Shown: positions 32,032 through 42,466 of the stretch, piece by piece
How the letters are laid out: each line of letters begins with the position of its first letter
Position numbering within the stretch: position 1 is the first letter of the stretch
DNA from: Devosia sp. A8/3-2
GTDB lineage: Bacteria; Pseudomonadota; Alphaproteobacteria; Rhizobiales; Devosiaceae
Direction of reading: 5' to 3'
DNA: 64,000 nucleotides
Assembly (NCBI GenBank): GCA_025452255.1
Contig: CP104974.1
Span: 2,644,156 to 2,708,155, forward strand
The notes under the pieces: model-generated
Told to the model about the DNA's origin: nothing
Database searches by the model: none
Seen by the model: the letters and a program-made list of their open reading frames with translations, nothing else
Translations under genes and position numbers: made by a program

Positions 32032-32894
32032 ATGGACACGCAATTCCTTGAAACCTTCGTCTGCGTGGTCGAGCAGGGCTCGATGGCGGAAGCGGCTCGG
32101 CGCCTCGGCATTACCGCCGCGGCGGTTGGGCAAAGAATGCGTGCCCTTGAAGCGGAGATCGGCGTGCCCTCGGTGGCGCGCGCCGGCCGGCGCGTCAGTG
32201 CCACCAGCGCCGGGGCAGCGCTTGTCGAGCCGGCACGGCGCATTCTGGGGGAGGTTGCAAATCTGCAAACCGCCGCTCAGCCCGACCAACCGGCCGGCCG
32301 CCTGACGCTGGGCTGCATCAGCACGGCGCTGACGGGCCTGATGCCGGTTACGCTGCTCGGTCTCCGGCAATCGGCTCCGCGGCTCGAACTGGTTCTTGCG
32401 CTCGGCGCGAGCCCCGATCTGTTCGACCGCGTGCGGACCCGCGAGCTCGATGCGGCCATTGTCGTGCAGCCGCCCTTCGTCATGCCCAAATCCATGCAGT
32501 GGCAAACCCTTCGCCGCGAACCGCTGGTGCTGCTGGCACATCGCGAGCTGGCCTCCCGCGGCATTGCCGATCTGCTGAGCACCCAGCCCTTCCTGCGCTA
32601 TAACAGAGCCAGCTGGGGCGGGCGCCTCGTCGATATCTACCTTCGCCGCACTGGCATCATTCCGCGCGATCTGGTGGAGCTCGACGCTCTCGAAGCCATT
32701 GCAGTGATGGTTGACCGGGGCACGGGCGTCGGCATTGTGCCTGATTGGCCAAAGCCTTGGCCGCATTGCCCCAACATCGTGGCCCTGCCGCTCGAAGAGA
32801 TCACTGCCAAGCGCAATGTCGGTGTCGTCTGGCGCCGCGGCACGCCGCGTCAGCGCTCGGTCCAGCGCTGCTCGAAGCCGTCACAGCGCGCTGA
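32032..32894 (+). CDS. LysR-family transcriptional regulator
   Basis: About 288 residues. Helix-turn-helix at residues 1-60 (FLETFVCVVEQGSMAEAARR, LGITAAAVGQRMRALEAEIG), then the effector domain (VTLLGLRQSAPRLELVLALG, VDRGTGVGIVPDWP). One break near 32862: CAGGCGCTG reads CAGCGCTG; restoring the G gives the normal short ending ALLEAVTAR and a stop at 32892-32894 instead of a 20-residue nonsense tail. It sits between the divergent aldolase gene and the transporter operon and could regulate both. Confidence 0.85.
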
Positions 32895-33055
32895 TCCCCC
32901 GCCAGCAGCAGAAATTGCTCCGGGCGTTGCCTTTTCGGCAATCAAAACCACGAATTTTTGAACTTCTTGAGAACGGCTTCCCGGGTCATCATCGTGACGT
33001 CGAGATGACAACCCGGGAGGGAACACCGGGGGCACTGCAACAGGGAACGCAGCTC

Positions 33056-34090
33056 ATGTCCATTTTTACGATGAATCGTCGACGTTTTATGCAGAGCAGT
33101 GCCGCACTGGGCGGCATGGCCGCGACCCATAGCCTGATCGGGGTGACTGCTGGGCTGGCGCAGGATGTTGCCAAGGTGCGGATGCAGCTCGGCTGGCTCG
33201 CCTCCAACGGCATTCTGGGCGAGGTGGCCGCCATGACGAAGGGCTTCTTTGCCGAGGAAGGTATCGAGCTCGAAATCGTGCCGGGCGGCCCCAATATCGA
33301 TGGCGTGGCCGGTGTCGCAGCCGGCCAGTCGCAGGTGGGCCTGACGTCATCAAGCCCGGCCATCATGCTGGCCCGCTCGGCCGGCATTCCGATCAAGGCA
33401 TTTTTGGCCGGTTACCAGAAGCATCCGTTCTCCTATTTTTCGCTCGGCGACAATCCGATCCGCACGGCGCAGGACATGGTCGGCAAGACGGTTGCCACCC
33501 AGCCGTCGGCGGTGATCCTGCTGCGCGCCCTGCTTGCCGCCAACGGCATTGCCGAGGATCAGGTCACCATCGTCAATATGGGCGCTGATATGAACCAGCT
33601 CCTCACCGGCCGAGCCGATGTGGTGACCGGCTGGAATACCAATGTGGAGGCCATGCAAATCCTCGGCCCCGACGCCGTCGAGCTGATGCTGTGGGACGCA
33701 GGGCTGCAACTTTACGCCAACGTCTATTTCGCCACCGACGAGCAGATCGACACGCAAGGCGACGTGCTCGCCCGCTTCACCCGGGCCGCGGCCAAGGGCT
33801 GGGCCTATGTGCGCGACAACCGGGAGGAAGGCGTGGACATGCTGGTGGAGGCCTATCCCAACATGCAGCGCGAACCCGAGCTGCTGGCGGTCGGGGCGGT
33901 GTCCAACTATGTGTTCGGCGAGACCACCAAGGCCGACGGCTGGGGCACCATGAGCCGTGCGCTCTGGGAGGCGCAGATCAAGGCCTATTCGGACCTTGGG
34001 CAGTTCTCGGGGACGGTGCCGACCATCGATGACGTTGTCACCTTCTCGGTGCTGGAGGCCACGGTCGACGCTCGCAAGGCGGTAGGTTGA
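33056..34090 (+). CDS. NMT1/SsuA-type ABC transporter substrate-binding protein, Tat signal
   Basis: 344 residues, intact. A Tat-like leader is present (NRRRFMQSSAALGGMAATHS). The mature protein shows the NMT1/ABC-type nitrate-sulfonate fold: VRMQLGWLASNGILGEVAAM, EEGIELEIVPGGPNIDGVAG, GLTSSSPAIMLARSAGIPIK. Family ligands include sulfonates, pyrimidine precursors and aromatic acids. The linked CoA-transferase and hydratase point to a carboxylic acid, which is inference. It leads the operon with ATPase and permease. Confidence 0.88.
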   Translation: MSIFTMNRRRFMQSSAALGGMAATHSLIGVTAGLAQDVAKVRMQLGWLASNGILGEVAAMTKGFFAEEGIELEIVPGGPNIDGVAGVAAGQSQVGLTSSSPAIMLARSAGIPIKAFLAGYQKHPFSYFSLGDNPIRTAQDMVGKTVATQPSAVILLRALLAANGIAEDQVTIVNMGADMNQLLTGRADVVTGWNTNVEAMQILGPDAVELMLWDAGLQLYANVYFATDEQIDTQGDVLARFTRAAAKGWAYVRDNREEGVDMLVEAYPNMQREPELLAVGAVSNYVFGETTKADGWGTMSRALWEAQIKAYSDLGQFSGTVPTIDDVVTFSVLEATVDARKAVG

Positions 34091-34092
34091 TC

Positions 34093-34896
34093 ATGTTGGC
34101 AACTCTGGAACAAAAGCCGGAGGTGGCCGTGAACCAGCCCGCGATCTCGGTCCGGAACGTCTCGGTGCGGTTCGGCGAGGGCAAGGGTGAAGTCACGGCG
34201 CTGTCCGATGTGTCGCTCGATATTCCCGAAGGTGGCTTCGTCACGATGTTGGGGCCATCGGGGTGCGGTAAATCCACCTTGCTGCGGGCCATCGCCGATC
34301 TGGTGCCGACCAGTGGCGGCAGTATTTCGGTGCTGGGGCGCTCGCCCCGGCAGGCGCGCGAAGGGCGCGATTTTGCCTTCGTGTTCCGAGACGCCACCCT
34401 GCTGCCCCGGCGCAGCGTGATCGATAATGTGCGGCTGCCGATCGAGGTAGGGAAAAAGGCCGGCGCGACCTTTGACGACCCGCACAAGCTGCTGGCCATG
34501 GTTGGGCTGTCGGGGCGCGAAAATGCCCTGCCGCACGAGTTGTCGGGCGGCATGCGGCAGCGCGTCGCCATCGCCCGGGCGCTGGTAACCCGGCCCCGCA
34601 TCCTGCTGATGGACGAGCCGTTCGGGGCGCTGGACGAAATCACCCGCGACAAGCTGAACGAAGAATTGCTGCGCATCTGGCAGGAGACGGGCACCACGAT
34701 CGTGTTCGTGACCCACTCCATTCCGGAAGCCGCGTTTTTGGGCCAGCACGTGCTGATGCTCAAGGCGCATCCGGGGCGGGTCAAGGAGTTCATGAAAGTG
34801 GACTTCCCGTCTGGCCGGTCGCTGGCCATTCGCGACACCGTCGAATTCATCACCGTCACCGCGCGCCTGCGCTCGATGCTGGAGGAATGTCTATGA
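34093..34896 (+). CDS. ABC transporter ATP-binding protein (SsuB/TauB type)
   Basis: 267 residues. Walker A GPSGCGKST, signature LSGGMRQRVAIARAL, Walker B RILLMDEPFGAL, switch His in FVTHSIPEAAFL. The Q-loop reads FVFRDATLLPRRSV where the family has FQ-D-A-x-LLPWR. Both odd residues fall on CCWGG sites (CCAGG read as CCGAG at 34386, CCTGG as CCCGG at 34407), so the apparent loss of the Q-loop glutamine is probably an artefact. The stop overlaps the permease start in ATGA. Confidence 0.9.
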   Translation: MLATLEQKPEVAVNQPAISVRNVSVRFGEGKGEVTALSDVSLDIPEGGFVTMLGPSGCGKSTLLRAIADLVPTSGGSISVLGRSPRQAREGRDFAFVFRDATLLPRRSVIDNVRLPIEVGKKAGATFDDPHKLLAMVGLSGRENALPHELSGGMRQRVAIARALVTRPRILLMDEPFGALDEITRDKLNEELLRIWQETGTTIVFVTHSIPEAAFLGQHVLMLKAHPGRVKEFMKVDFPSGRSLAIRDTVEFITVTARLRSMLEECL

Positions 34897-35720
34897 CCGA
34901 CGCGCTCTCCCATACCACGGCGCATGGCGCCGAGCCCAATGAAAGCGTGGTCCATCGCATCGGCGAGGGGCTGCAGCGGAGCATGCCGGTTATCCTCACC
35001 ACGGCCGGCCTGCTGCTCGTCTGGCAGGTTGGCGTGACCGTCTTCAACGTGCCGACCTTCATGGCACCCAGTCCGACGGCGATTGCCGTGGCGCTGTACG
35101 AGAATGCCGGCACACTCTGGCGCAATGTCCAGCCGACCATGCTCGAGGCGGCGCTGGGATTTGTGTTCGGGAACCTTTTCGCCATCCTCTTGGCAGTCTG
35201 GTTCGTCCACAGTCCTATGGCCGAGCGGGCGGTCTATCCCCTCGCGGTGTTCGTCAAGGCCATTCCGATCATCGCGCTGGCGCCGATCCCGGTGCTGATT
35301 TTCGGCAACGGGCTGACACCCAAGATCATCATCGTGGCGCTGATCTGCTTTTTCCCGACGCTGGTGAACATGGTTCAGGGGCTGAAATCAGCCAGCCCCG
35401 CCATGCTGGACCTGATGCGGGTGTTGTCCGCTAGCCCCAATGAGGTGCTCTGGAAGGTCCGTATTCCGGCATCGCTGCCGTTCCTGTTTGCGGCGCTGCG
35501 CATTGCCGCCACCAGTTGCGTCATGGGCGCCATCGTCGTGGAATGGATCGGGTCCACCTATGGCCCGGGTGCGCTCATAATCGACGCAACCTTCAATTTC
35601 CGTTCGGCGCTGCTCTACGCAACCGTCGTGATCGCGGCATTGCTCGCCGTGCTCCTGTTCTCACTCGTTTCATTAGCGGAAAGCCGCATCGTCCGGTGGA
35701 AGCCGGCCGCGTCTGAATAG
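34893..35720 (+). CDS. ABC transporter permease (SsuC/TauC type)
   Basis: 275 residues, intact, six helices. The conserved cytoplasmic loop is LDLMRVLSASPNEVLWKVRI followed by PASLPFLFAALRIAATSCVM, and the start of the channel core is FMAPSPTAIAVALYENAGTL. It forms the membrane channel for the NMT1-type binding protein. The start overlaps the ATPase stop by four bases; the FAD oxidoreductase follows after 21 bases, in the same transcript. Confidence 0.92.
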   Translation: MTDALSHTTAHGAEPNESVVHRIGEGLQRSMPVILTTAGLLLVWQVGVTVFNVPTFMAPSPTAIAVALYENAGTLWRNVQPTMLEAALGFVFGNLFAILLAVWFVHSPMAERAVYPLAVFVKAIPIIALAPIPVLIFGNGLTPKIIIVALICFFPTLVNMVQGLKSASPAMLDLMRVLSASPNEVLWKVRIPASLPFLFAALRIAATSCVMGAIVVEWIGSTYGPGALIIDATFNFRSALLYATVVIAALLAVLLFSLVSLAESRIVRWKPAASE

Positions 35721-35741
35721 GCGCGAGGAGGAATTTACATC

Positions 35742-37104
35742 ATGCAATCTCCAATCGTTTTGCCGTCCCGACAGGTCAATGTCGTGGATCGGTCGGATGT
35801 TGTCGTCGTCGGCGGCGGCCCAGCCGGCATCTCCGCCGCCATATCGGCAGCCCGCAACGGCGCCAGCGTTACCCTCTTGGAACGCTACCCTTATCTCGGC
35901 GGCCTCGCCGCCGGTGGCATGGTGCTCGTGCTCGATGACATGATCAACGGCACCGAGATCACCGTCAAAGGCATCTGCGTCGAGATGATCGAGCGCATGG
36001 AGCGCAAGGGTCTCGCCGTAGTCCCGAGCGAAAATGATCGCACCATCGAGTTCCGGGATACGCCGGAAGCTTGGCAACGCTGGGCGCGCTGGGGCCTGTT
36101 CGATTTCCACGTCCAGAGCAGCCCCAATCCGCACCCGGTCTGTTATGCGGCCGCGTTCGATCCCGATGCGTTCAAGCAGACGTCCTATGATCTGTTGACC
36201 GACGCCAAGGTCAAGATTCGCCTCCATAGCTGGTTCTCCTCGGCCATCGTCGAGGATGGCCGGATTACGGGCGTGGTGTGCCAAACCAAGGCCGGGCTTG
36301 AGGCGATCATGGGCAGTGTGGTGATCGACACGACGGGCGATCTTGACGTGGCCGCCAGCGCCGGCGCGTCCCATACCAGTTCGGACTTCATCCTTACCAC
36401 TGTGTCCCGCTGGGGCGGGTGGACACCGACGCGGCCGAGCGCTTCGAGCAGGAGGAGCCGGAGAAGTTCAAGGCGCTCGACCACGAAGCCAAGCGCCTGA
36501 TCGGCGGTTGCTGGTCGTTCTGGTGGCTCAAGACGCCGCTGCCGGGCATTGTCTGGCTCAATTGCCCGCATATGCCCAAGCTGAGCGGCATGAAGGTGGA
36601 AGACCTCACGGCCGCCGAACTGGAGGGCAGGGCCCGTATCGGCCGGCTGCTGGATTTCGCCCGCGAGAACCTGCCGGGCTTCGAAAAGTCCTATGTGGTG
36701 GACTTTGCGCCCCAGACCGGCGTGCGCCAGACACGCCTGCTCGAAGGCGCCTATGTCGTCAGCAAGGATGACGTCATGCATCGACGGCATTTCGAGGACA
36801 CGGTGTGCCGCGGCCGTGATTACTACACGCCCTATCGCTCCATGCTGCCCAAGGAGATCGACCAGCTCATCGTGGCCGGCCGCCATTATTCGGCGACACC
36901 CCGGGCACAGAAATCGAGCCGGGAAATCCCACCCTGCATGGCCATGGGTGAAGCAGCTGGCGTCGCGGCGGTCGTCTCGCTCAATGCCGGGGTAACGGCA
37001 CGGCAGGCCGATTTGACCGAAGTGCGCAAGCGCCTGCGCGCTCAGGGCGCCGATCCGGGGATGTCCCTTCCGCCAATGCCGGTTTTCTGGAGGCTGCAGA
37101 ATGA
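35742..37104 (+). CDS. FAD-dependent oxidoreductase (FAD_oxidored/FumC-like flavoprotein)
   Basis: About 453 residues. The N-terminal dinucleotide motif is VVVVGGGPAGISAAISAARN, with YPYLGGLAAGGMVLVLDDM following; the C-terminus holds LIVAGRHYSATPRAQKSSRE and CMAMGEAAGVAAV, both FAD-contact segments of this family. A ribosome site GAGGAGG precedes ATG 35742. Breaks near 36408 and near 37060, where a G run is one short; restoring it gives the ending SANAGFLEAAE and a TGA at 37102-37104 coupled to the next ATG. Probably oxidises the imported substrate; reaction unknown. Confidence 0.82.
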
Positions 37105-38251
37105 GTTCGCTCCCGCTTGATGGCATTCGCGTCGTCGATTTCACCCGTGTGATGCTGGGGCCCTGCTGCACGCAGATGCTGGCCGACTATGGCGCGGAGG
37201 TGATCAAGGTCGAAAAGGCCAAGATTGGCGATCTGTCGCGCTGGTCGCTGGGGTCGGACCCCGATGGGCTCAATAATCCGGTGTTCACCTCGCTCAACCG
37301 CAACAAAAAGAGCCTCGCGCTGGACCTCAAGACGCCCGAAGCCCGCGCCGCCGTGCTCGAACTGCTGCGCACCGCCGATGTCGTGGTCAACAATTTCCGG
37401 CCCGGCGTGATGGAGCGGATGGGCTTTGGCTATGAGGATCTCAAAAGATCAACGCCCGGCTGGTCTATGCGGTGGGCACCGGTTTCGGGCTGGAAGGCCC
37501 TTATCGCCACAAGGGCGGCCGAGACACCTTGGCCCGAGCGCTGACCGGGGTGATGCAGCGCAAATCCGACAATACCCACCCCACGGCGGTTTATTCCACG
37601 ACGCTGGCCGATTATTCGGCCGGGATGCATCTGGTGCAGGGCATATTGCTGGCGCTGCTGCATCGTGACCGGACGGGTGAGGGCCAGCAGGTTGCCGTCA
37701 GCCTTTATAGCTCGCTCATCGCCATGCAGATGCAGGAAGGCACCATGCATCTGATGCGCAACAAGGAGCTCAACTGGTCGGCGTTTCCGCTGACCGGGGT
37801 GTTCGAGACGACCGATGGCGCGCTGGTCATGGTGGGGGCATTCAAGCCCAATCCTTTGCAGGACATCTGCAATGCTCTGGGCATCGAGGATTTGTCGGAG
37901 AAACCCGAGCACAAGGATTTCGACGCGCAGATGCTCTCGCGGCCGGCGCTGCAAGCGGTGTTCCGCCAGCATTTCGCAACCAATACGACAGCTCACTGGC
38001 TCAAGCGCCCGGAAGACGTGGACATTTTGTGCTCGGAAGTGCGCTCGCTCCCCGATGCGCTGGCGGACGAGCAGACGCTGATCAACAAGCTGATCCTTGA
38101 GGTGGGCGAGACGCCGGCCGGTCCGGTGCGGGTTATCGGTTCACCCATCGATATGTCGAATGCCCCGGTCACGGTGCGTCTCAAGCCGCCGACGCTGGGC
38201 GAGCACAACGATGTCATTCTGGCCGACCTCAAGCAGGAAGCGGCAGAATGA
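37101..38251 (+). CDS. CaiB/BaiF-family CoA-transferase
   Basis: About 383 residues of class III CoA-transferases. The family opening LPLDGIRVVDFTRVMLGPCC is followed by ADYGAEVIKVEKAKIGDLSR, NRNKKSLALDLKTPEARAAV, and NNFRPGVMERMGFGYEDL. The catalytic Asp in such enzymes lies in the region just after GTGFGLEGPYRHKGGRDTL. One break at about 37445 (AAAAAG read as AAAAG). It overlaps both neighbours by ATGA, so it is translationally coupled. It would activate a carboxylic acid as its CoA thioester before the hydratase acts. Confidence 0.88.
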
Positions 38252-39031
38252 GTGTTGATTATAGCGTAGCCGACCGTGTCGCCCGGGTGACACTCAACCG
38301 GCCGGAGCGGATGAATGCGGTGGATCCGGCCACCGAAGCCGAGCTGGAAAAGGTCTGGCTCGATATCGAATCCCGCACCGATATCAGCTGCGTGGTGCTG
38401 ACCGGCGCTGGGGAGAAGGCGTTTTGCGCTGGCGCCGATCTCAAGGGTGGTGACAACGGCATCGAGAAATCCGGCCTGCAATATTGGTCGCAAAGTCATC
38501 CGAACGGCTTTGGCGGCATTACCTATCGCAAGACGCTGGACGTGCCGCTGATCGCTCGGGTCAATGGTTTTGCGCTGGGCGGCGGGTTCGAGATGGTGCT
38601 GGGCTGCGACATTGTTATCGCGGCCGACACCGCCAAGTTCGGTCTGCCGGAAGCGCGCGTCGGCCGCATGCCGCTCGAAGGCGGCATGATCCAGCTGCAA
38701 CGCAAGATTCCGCACAATCTGGCCATGGGCGTCATGTTGACAGGCAAGCGCTTCACCGCCGCCGAAATAGCCGCCTATGGCCTGATCAACGAAGTGGTTC
38801 CTGCGGCCGAACTCGACGCGGCAGTGCAGCGCTGGGTGGAGGATATCGTGGCCTGCGCGCCGCTCTCGCTGCGCGCCATCAAGCAGACCGTCAATCGCAC
38901 ATCCCATCTGCCACCGGCCGAGGCACAGGCGCTGCGCACCCCCGCGCTGATCGCCGCTTTGGTCAGTGAGGATGCCCACGAGGGCGTGAGGGCCTTCCGA
39001 GAAAAGCGCGCCGGTGTGGCAGGGGCGATAG
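38248..39031 (+). CDS. Enoyl-CoA hydratase/isomerase-family protein
   Basis: About 261 residues of the crotonase family. CoA-oxyanion segments are VVLTGAGEKAFCAGADLKGG and FALGGGFEMVLGCDIVIAAD, followed by FGLPEARVGRMPLEGGM. One break near 39008: a lost CG unit in GCGCGC. Restoring it gives the typical crotonase end KRAPVWQGR and a stop at 39029-39031. It follows the CoA-transferase with an ATGA overlap and would act on the acyl-CoA made by it. Confidence 0.88.
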
Positions 39032-39110
39032 TAGTTTTCACCCTTTTGGGACGTGGCCCCGGCCATGCTATGACAATGTGAACGAAGCGCTATTTCACGA
39101 CAGGCCCGCC

Positions 39111-40043
39111 ATGCATGCCAGCATCCTGCGCTACTTTGCCGAGGTGGCGCGCTCCGGTTCGATCCGCAAGGCGTCCGAGGAGCTGCATGTCGCAACCTCC
39201 GCCCTGAGCCGGCAGATCAAGAAGCTCGAGGACGAATTGGGCACGCCCCTGTTCGAGCGCTTTTCCGATGGCCTGCGCCTCACCCATGCCGGGGAAATCG
39301 TGCTCCGGCATGCCACCGAGACGCTGCGCCATTTTGATCTCATGCGCTCCGAAATCGGGGAAATGCGCGGCAAGCGCACCGGCCGGGTGCATATCGCCTG
39401 CCTCGATAGCTCGGGCATTCAGTTCCTGCCCGAATTCGTGCGCCGGTTTCATCACCAGCACCCGGCGATCGATTTCCGCATTCGTACAGAGAGTTACAAC
39501 ACAATCTTCAAGCTACTTGCCGAAGGCGATTGCGATATCGGCATCACCTTCGATCTGGCGCGGCCGCCCGATATCGACGTGGTGACAGGGGTGCGCATGC
39601 CGCTTCGCGCCATCGTGTCCAGCGGCCACCCGCTCGCGCGACAGGCCAGCGTCACCCTGCAGGAATGCGCGCAATTTCGTCTCTTGCTCCAGCTCGACCA
39701 CGAGGTGATGAGCTCGATCATCGCCCGGGAGCTGGGCTCGCTCGATCGCGTCAGCCGCACCTTTGTGGCAACAAACAGCCAGATGATGCTGAAGCCCCTC
39801 ATCCTGTCCGGCGATGGCATAGCCTTCTTCACCTGTATCGGCCTGCTCAAGGAGCTGGAGGAGGGCTCGGTCAAGGCTGTCCCCATTGCCGGGCTGCGCC
39901 TCAGTCCGCTGGAAATGGCCGTGGTCACCCCCGCCCGCCGGCAATTGACCGGCGCTACCCTGCTCGTTGCCGAACAGCTCGCCCTCGAATTGCAGCGCTT
40001 CGCCGACCGCATCTATGCCGTGGCCCCGCTAGAGGGCTCATAG
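39111..40043 (+). CDS. LysR-family transcriptional regulator
   Basis: 310 residues, intact. Helix-turn-helix at the N-terminus (ILRYFAEVARSGSIRKASEE, HVATSALSRQIKKLEDELGT), then an effector domain (RVHIACLDSSGIQFLPEFVR). I prefer the ATG at 39111; an in-frame GTG at 39078 is possible. It lies 80 bases after the hydratase on the same strand, so may be cotranscribed as an autoregulator of the catabolic operon. It converges on treY with one base between the stops. Confidence 0.88.
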   Translation: MHASILRYFAEVARSGSIRKASEELHVATSALSRQIKKLEDELGTPLFERFSDGLRLTHAGEIVLRHATETLRHFDLMRSEIGEMRGKRTGRVHIACLDSSGIQFLPEFVRRFHHQHPAIDFRIRTESYNTIFKLLAEGDCDIGITFDLARPPDIDVVTGVRMPLRAIVSSGHPLARQASVTLQECAQFRLLLQLDHEVMSSIIARELGSLDRVSRTFVATNSQMMLKPLILSGDGIAFFTCIGLLKELEEGSVKAVPIAGLRLSPLEMAVVTPARRQLTGATLLVAEQLALELQRFADRIYAVAPLEGS

Positions 40044-40044
40044 C

Positions 40045-42466
40045 CTAAGAGCGACCGGTCATGACCCAGACCGGGCCGGCAGCCGAGCCATAAATGGTCC
40101 GCAGCGCCGCGACAGCCGGCAGCCTCGCATTGTGGCCGGGGGAGAGGTCGGCCAACACCATGATTTCGTCGGCACCGAGCCGGCGTCGGAAGGCCAGCAC
40201 GTTGGTCCCGCAATCCATGGCTTCATAGCTGCCTTCGGCGAATAGCGCGGGCAGGCGGCGGCGCAGTTGCAGCAGGCTTTGCGTCAGGATGAGCTTGTCA
40301 TCGCGTCCTGTCAGCGGCTGGGCCAGCCGCCGGGCTAGTTCGGCGAAATCGAGAGGGCGGCGATTGTCCGGGTCGACAAAGCTCTGCTCCCAATCCTCCG
40401 CGCCGCGATAGATATCCGGTATGCCCGGTATCGTCAGCTTGAGCGCGGCTCGGATCAATCCCTTGCGCCGGCCGACTGGCGCAAGGGCGCGCTGCTCGCG
40501 TGAAAGCGGGCGACGAAACGGTCATCGCCCAGCGCCCGTTCTGATGAAATCCATGACTTCGGCTTCATAGGCGGTGTCGTTGACGCCCCAATCGCTGCGC
40601 AACCGGGCCTCGTGGAGCGATTTGACCATGGCGCCCTGCAAGCGCGCAGAGGCCATCGGCGTCGCCCGAGACCGGCCAGCCGCCGAGCAGCAGCTGAAAG
40701 AACAAATAAAGGTCGCCGGGGTGAATGGCGTCGCACCCGTCGACAGCCAGCATCACCCGCCAATCCGCTACGGCCTTGGCCCATATGTCCGGCGCGTCGG
40801 CAATGGCGGCGATGATGGCGCGGATGTCCTCGCCGCGCTTGCTGTCATGGGTCGAAGTCGCCAGCATCGAGGCGGGGTGACTGGCCTGCCGCCGACGATT
40901 GCTGTCGTGGAATGCCGCGATGGACAGCGCGAACCGGTCCGGATGGGCGCTCACGTCATTGAGCGCGACGAGCCGATTGTGGCGATAGAGCGCGGTATCC
41001 TCAAAACCCTTGGCCATGACGGGACCGCAATATTGCTGGAACCGGCCGATCGCCGCGGCGACCGCCTTGGGATTATAGGCTGGGCCCAGCGTTCCACACA
41101 GCACGGAGGCGACGAAGTCAAACAGCATGGGCTGGATGTGCCTCTGCTGCCGCCGGGCACGGGCCACGGCATAACCGATCTCGCGACGGTCACGGGGCGT
41201 CATGCCGGTATGGTCGGCATAGCTGCGATAGACGCGGAGCTGGGCGATGATCTCGCGCAGGGCGCGACGCAAGCCCGCTTCGCTCAAGTCGGACGTAGCC
41301 GCCTCCGACCGAGCTATGACAGCGAAATAGCGAGCCAGCGCGGCGAGTTCGGCGGACAGCTCATTGTCCATGACGCGCAGCTTGCAGCGGTAGACCTCCT
41401 CATGCAGCGGGGGCGCGTCGCCAACGAAAGCCGCATAACTTTGGCTCACCACCGGCTCGGCCGCACCATGCATCAGCACGCGGATCAATTGTGCGCCCAC
41501 CTCATAGCCCGTAGTGCCGTCGACGGGCCAATCGGCCTGTAGCGTTTCATGCGGCGCCAGAATTTTCTCGACCACCAGATAGATCGGGCGCGGACAGCGC
41601 GCGCAACGTTTCCAGATAGAGCTTGGGGTCGAGCAGGCCGTCGATATGGTCGAGGCGCAGGCCATCGACCGGGCCTTCCTCGATCAGCGCGAAGATCAGC
41701 GCATGGATATGCGCGAACACGTCAGGGCGCTCGACGCGAATGCCCGCCAGTCACTATTGACGAAGAAACGCCGGTAATTGATCTCGTCGGCGGCCGTCGA
41801 GAAATGCACCAGCCGCCAATTTTGTTTGGTAATCAGGCTATCGAGTGCGGACCAACTTCCGGCTTGGCCGACCTGACCGGTATGGGTGGTGATGACCGCA
41901 CCGGCGCTGCCATAGCGTTGCAGCAGCGCGCTGGCATCCTCCGGCCGGATTGGCAATTTATCGCCATCGTGCGCCCAGACGGCAAAACCATCGCCATCAG
42001 GTTTGAGCCGCAGATGGCCCGCGGCAAGGCTCTCGGCATAGCTCGTGCCGAGAAAGGGCACGAGCAGCTTGCCCTCCATTCCCGGCCGAGGCGAATGCCA
42101 ATCGATATCGAACCAGTCGGCGTAGCGGCTGGCCTGCGCGTGTTTGAGCACGTCGAGCCAGAGCGCGTTATCGGCACCGCCCACCCCCATATGATTAGGC
42201 ACGAAATCAAGGATGATACCCATGCCGCGCTGCTGCAGCGTCTGTGCCAGCCCGCGGAAATCATCGAGCGACCCAAGCTCGGGATTGAGCTGGCTATGAT
42301 CGACCGTGTCGTAGCCATGCGTACTACCCGGTCGGGCCTTCAGGATCGGCGAAAGATAGGCATGACTGACGCCCAGATCGTCGAGATAGGGCACCAGTGC
42401 CGTGGCATCGGCAAAGGTGAAGTCCTTGTTGAGCTGAAGCCGATAGGTGGCGCGCGGCGGAATCAT
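40045..42466 (-). CDS. treY: Maltooligosyl trehalose synthase
   Basis: About 805 residues, GH13 family. The N-terminus carries TYRLQLNKDFTFADATALVP, YLSPILKARPGSTHGYDTVD and ILDFVPNHMGVG; the nucleophile region is GPVDGLRLDHIDGLLDP, and the late region has ATSTHDSKRGEDIRA and YRGAEDWEQSFVDPDNRRP. It rearranges the reducing end of a maltodextrin into a trehalosyl unit. Breaks near 41725, 41600, 40620 and 40475-40540 restore one protein. The start overlaps the treZ stop by ATGA (42463-42466). treX is not in the window. Confidence 0.92.
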
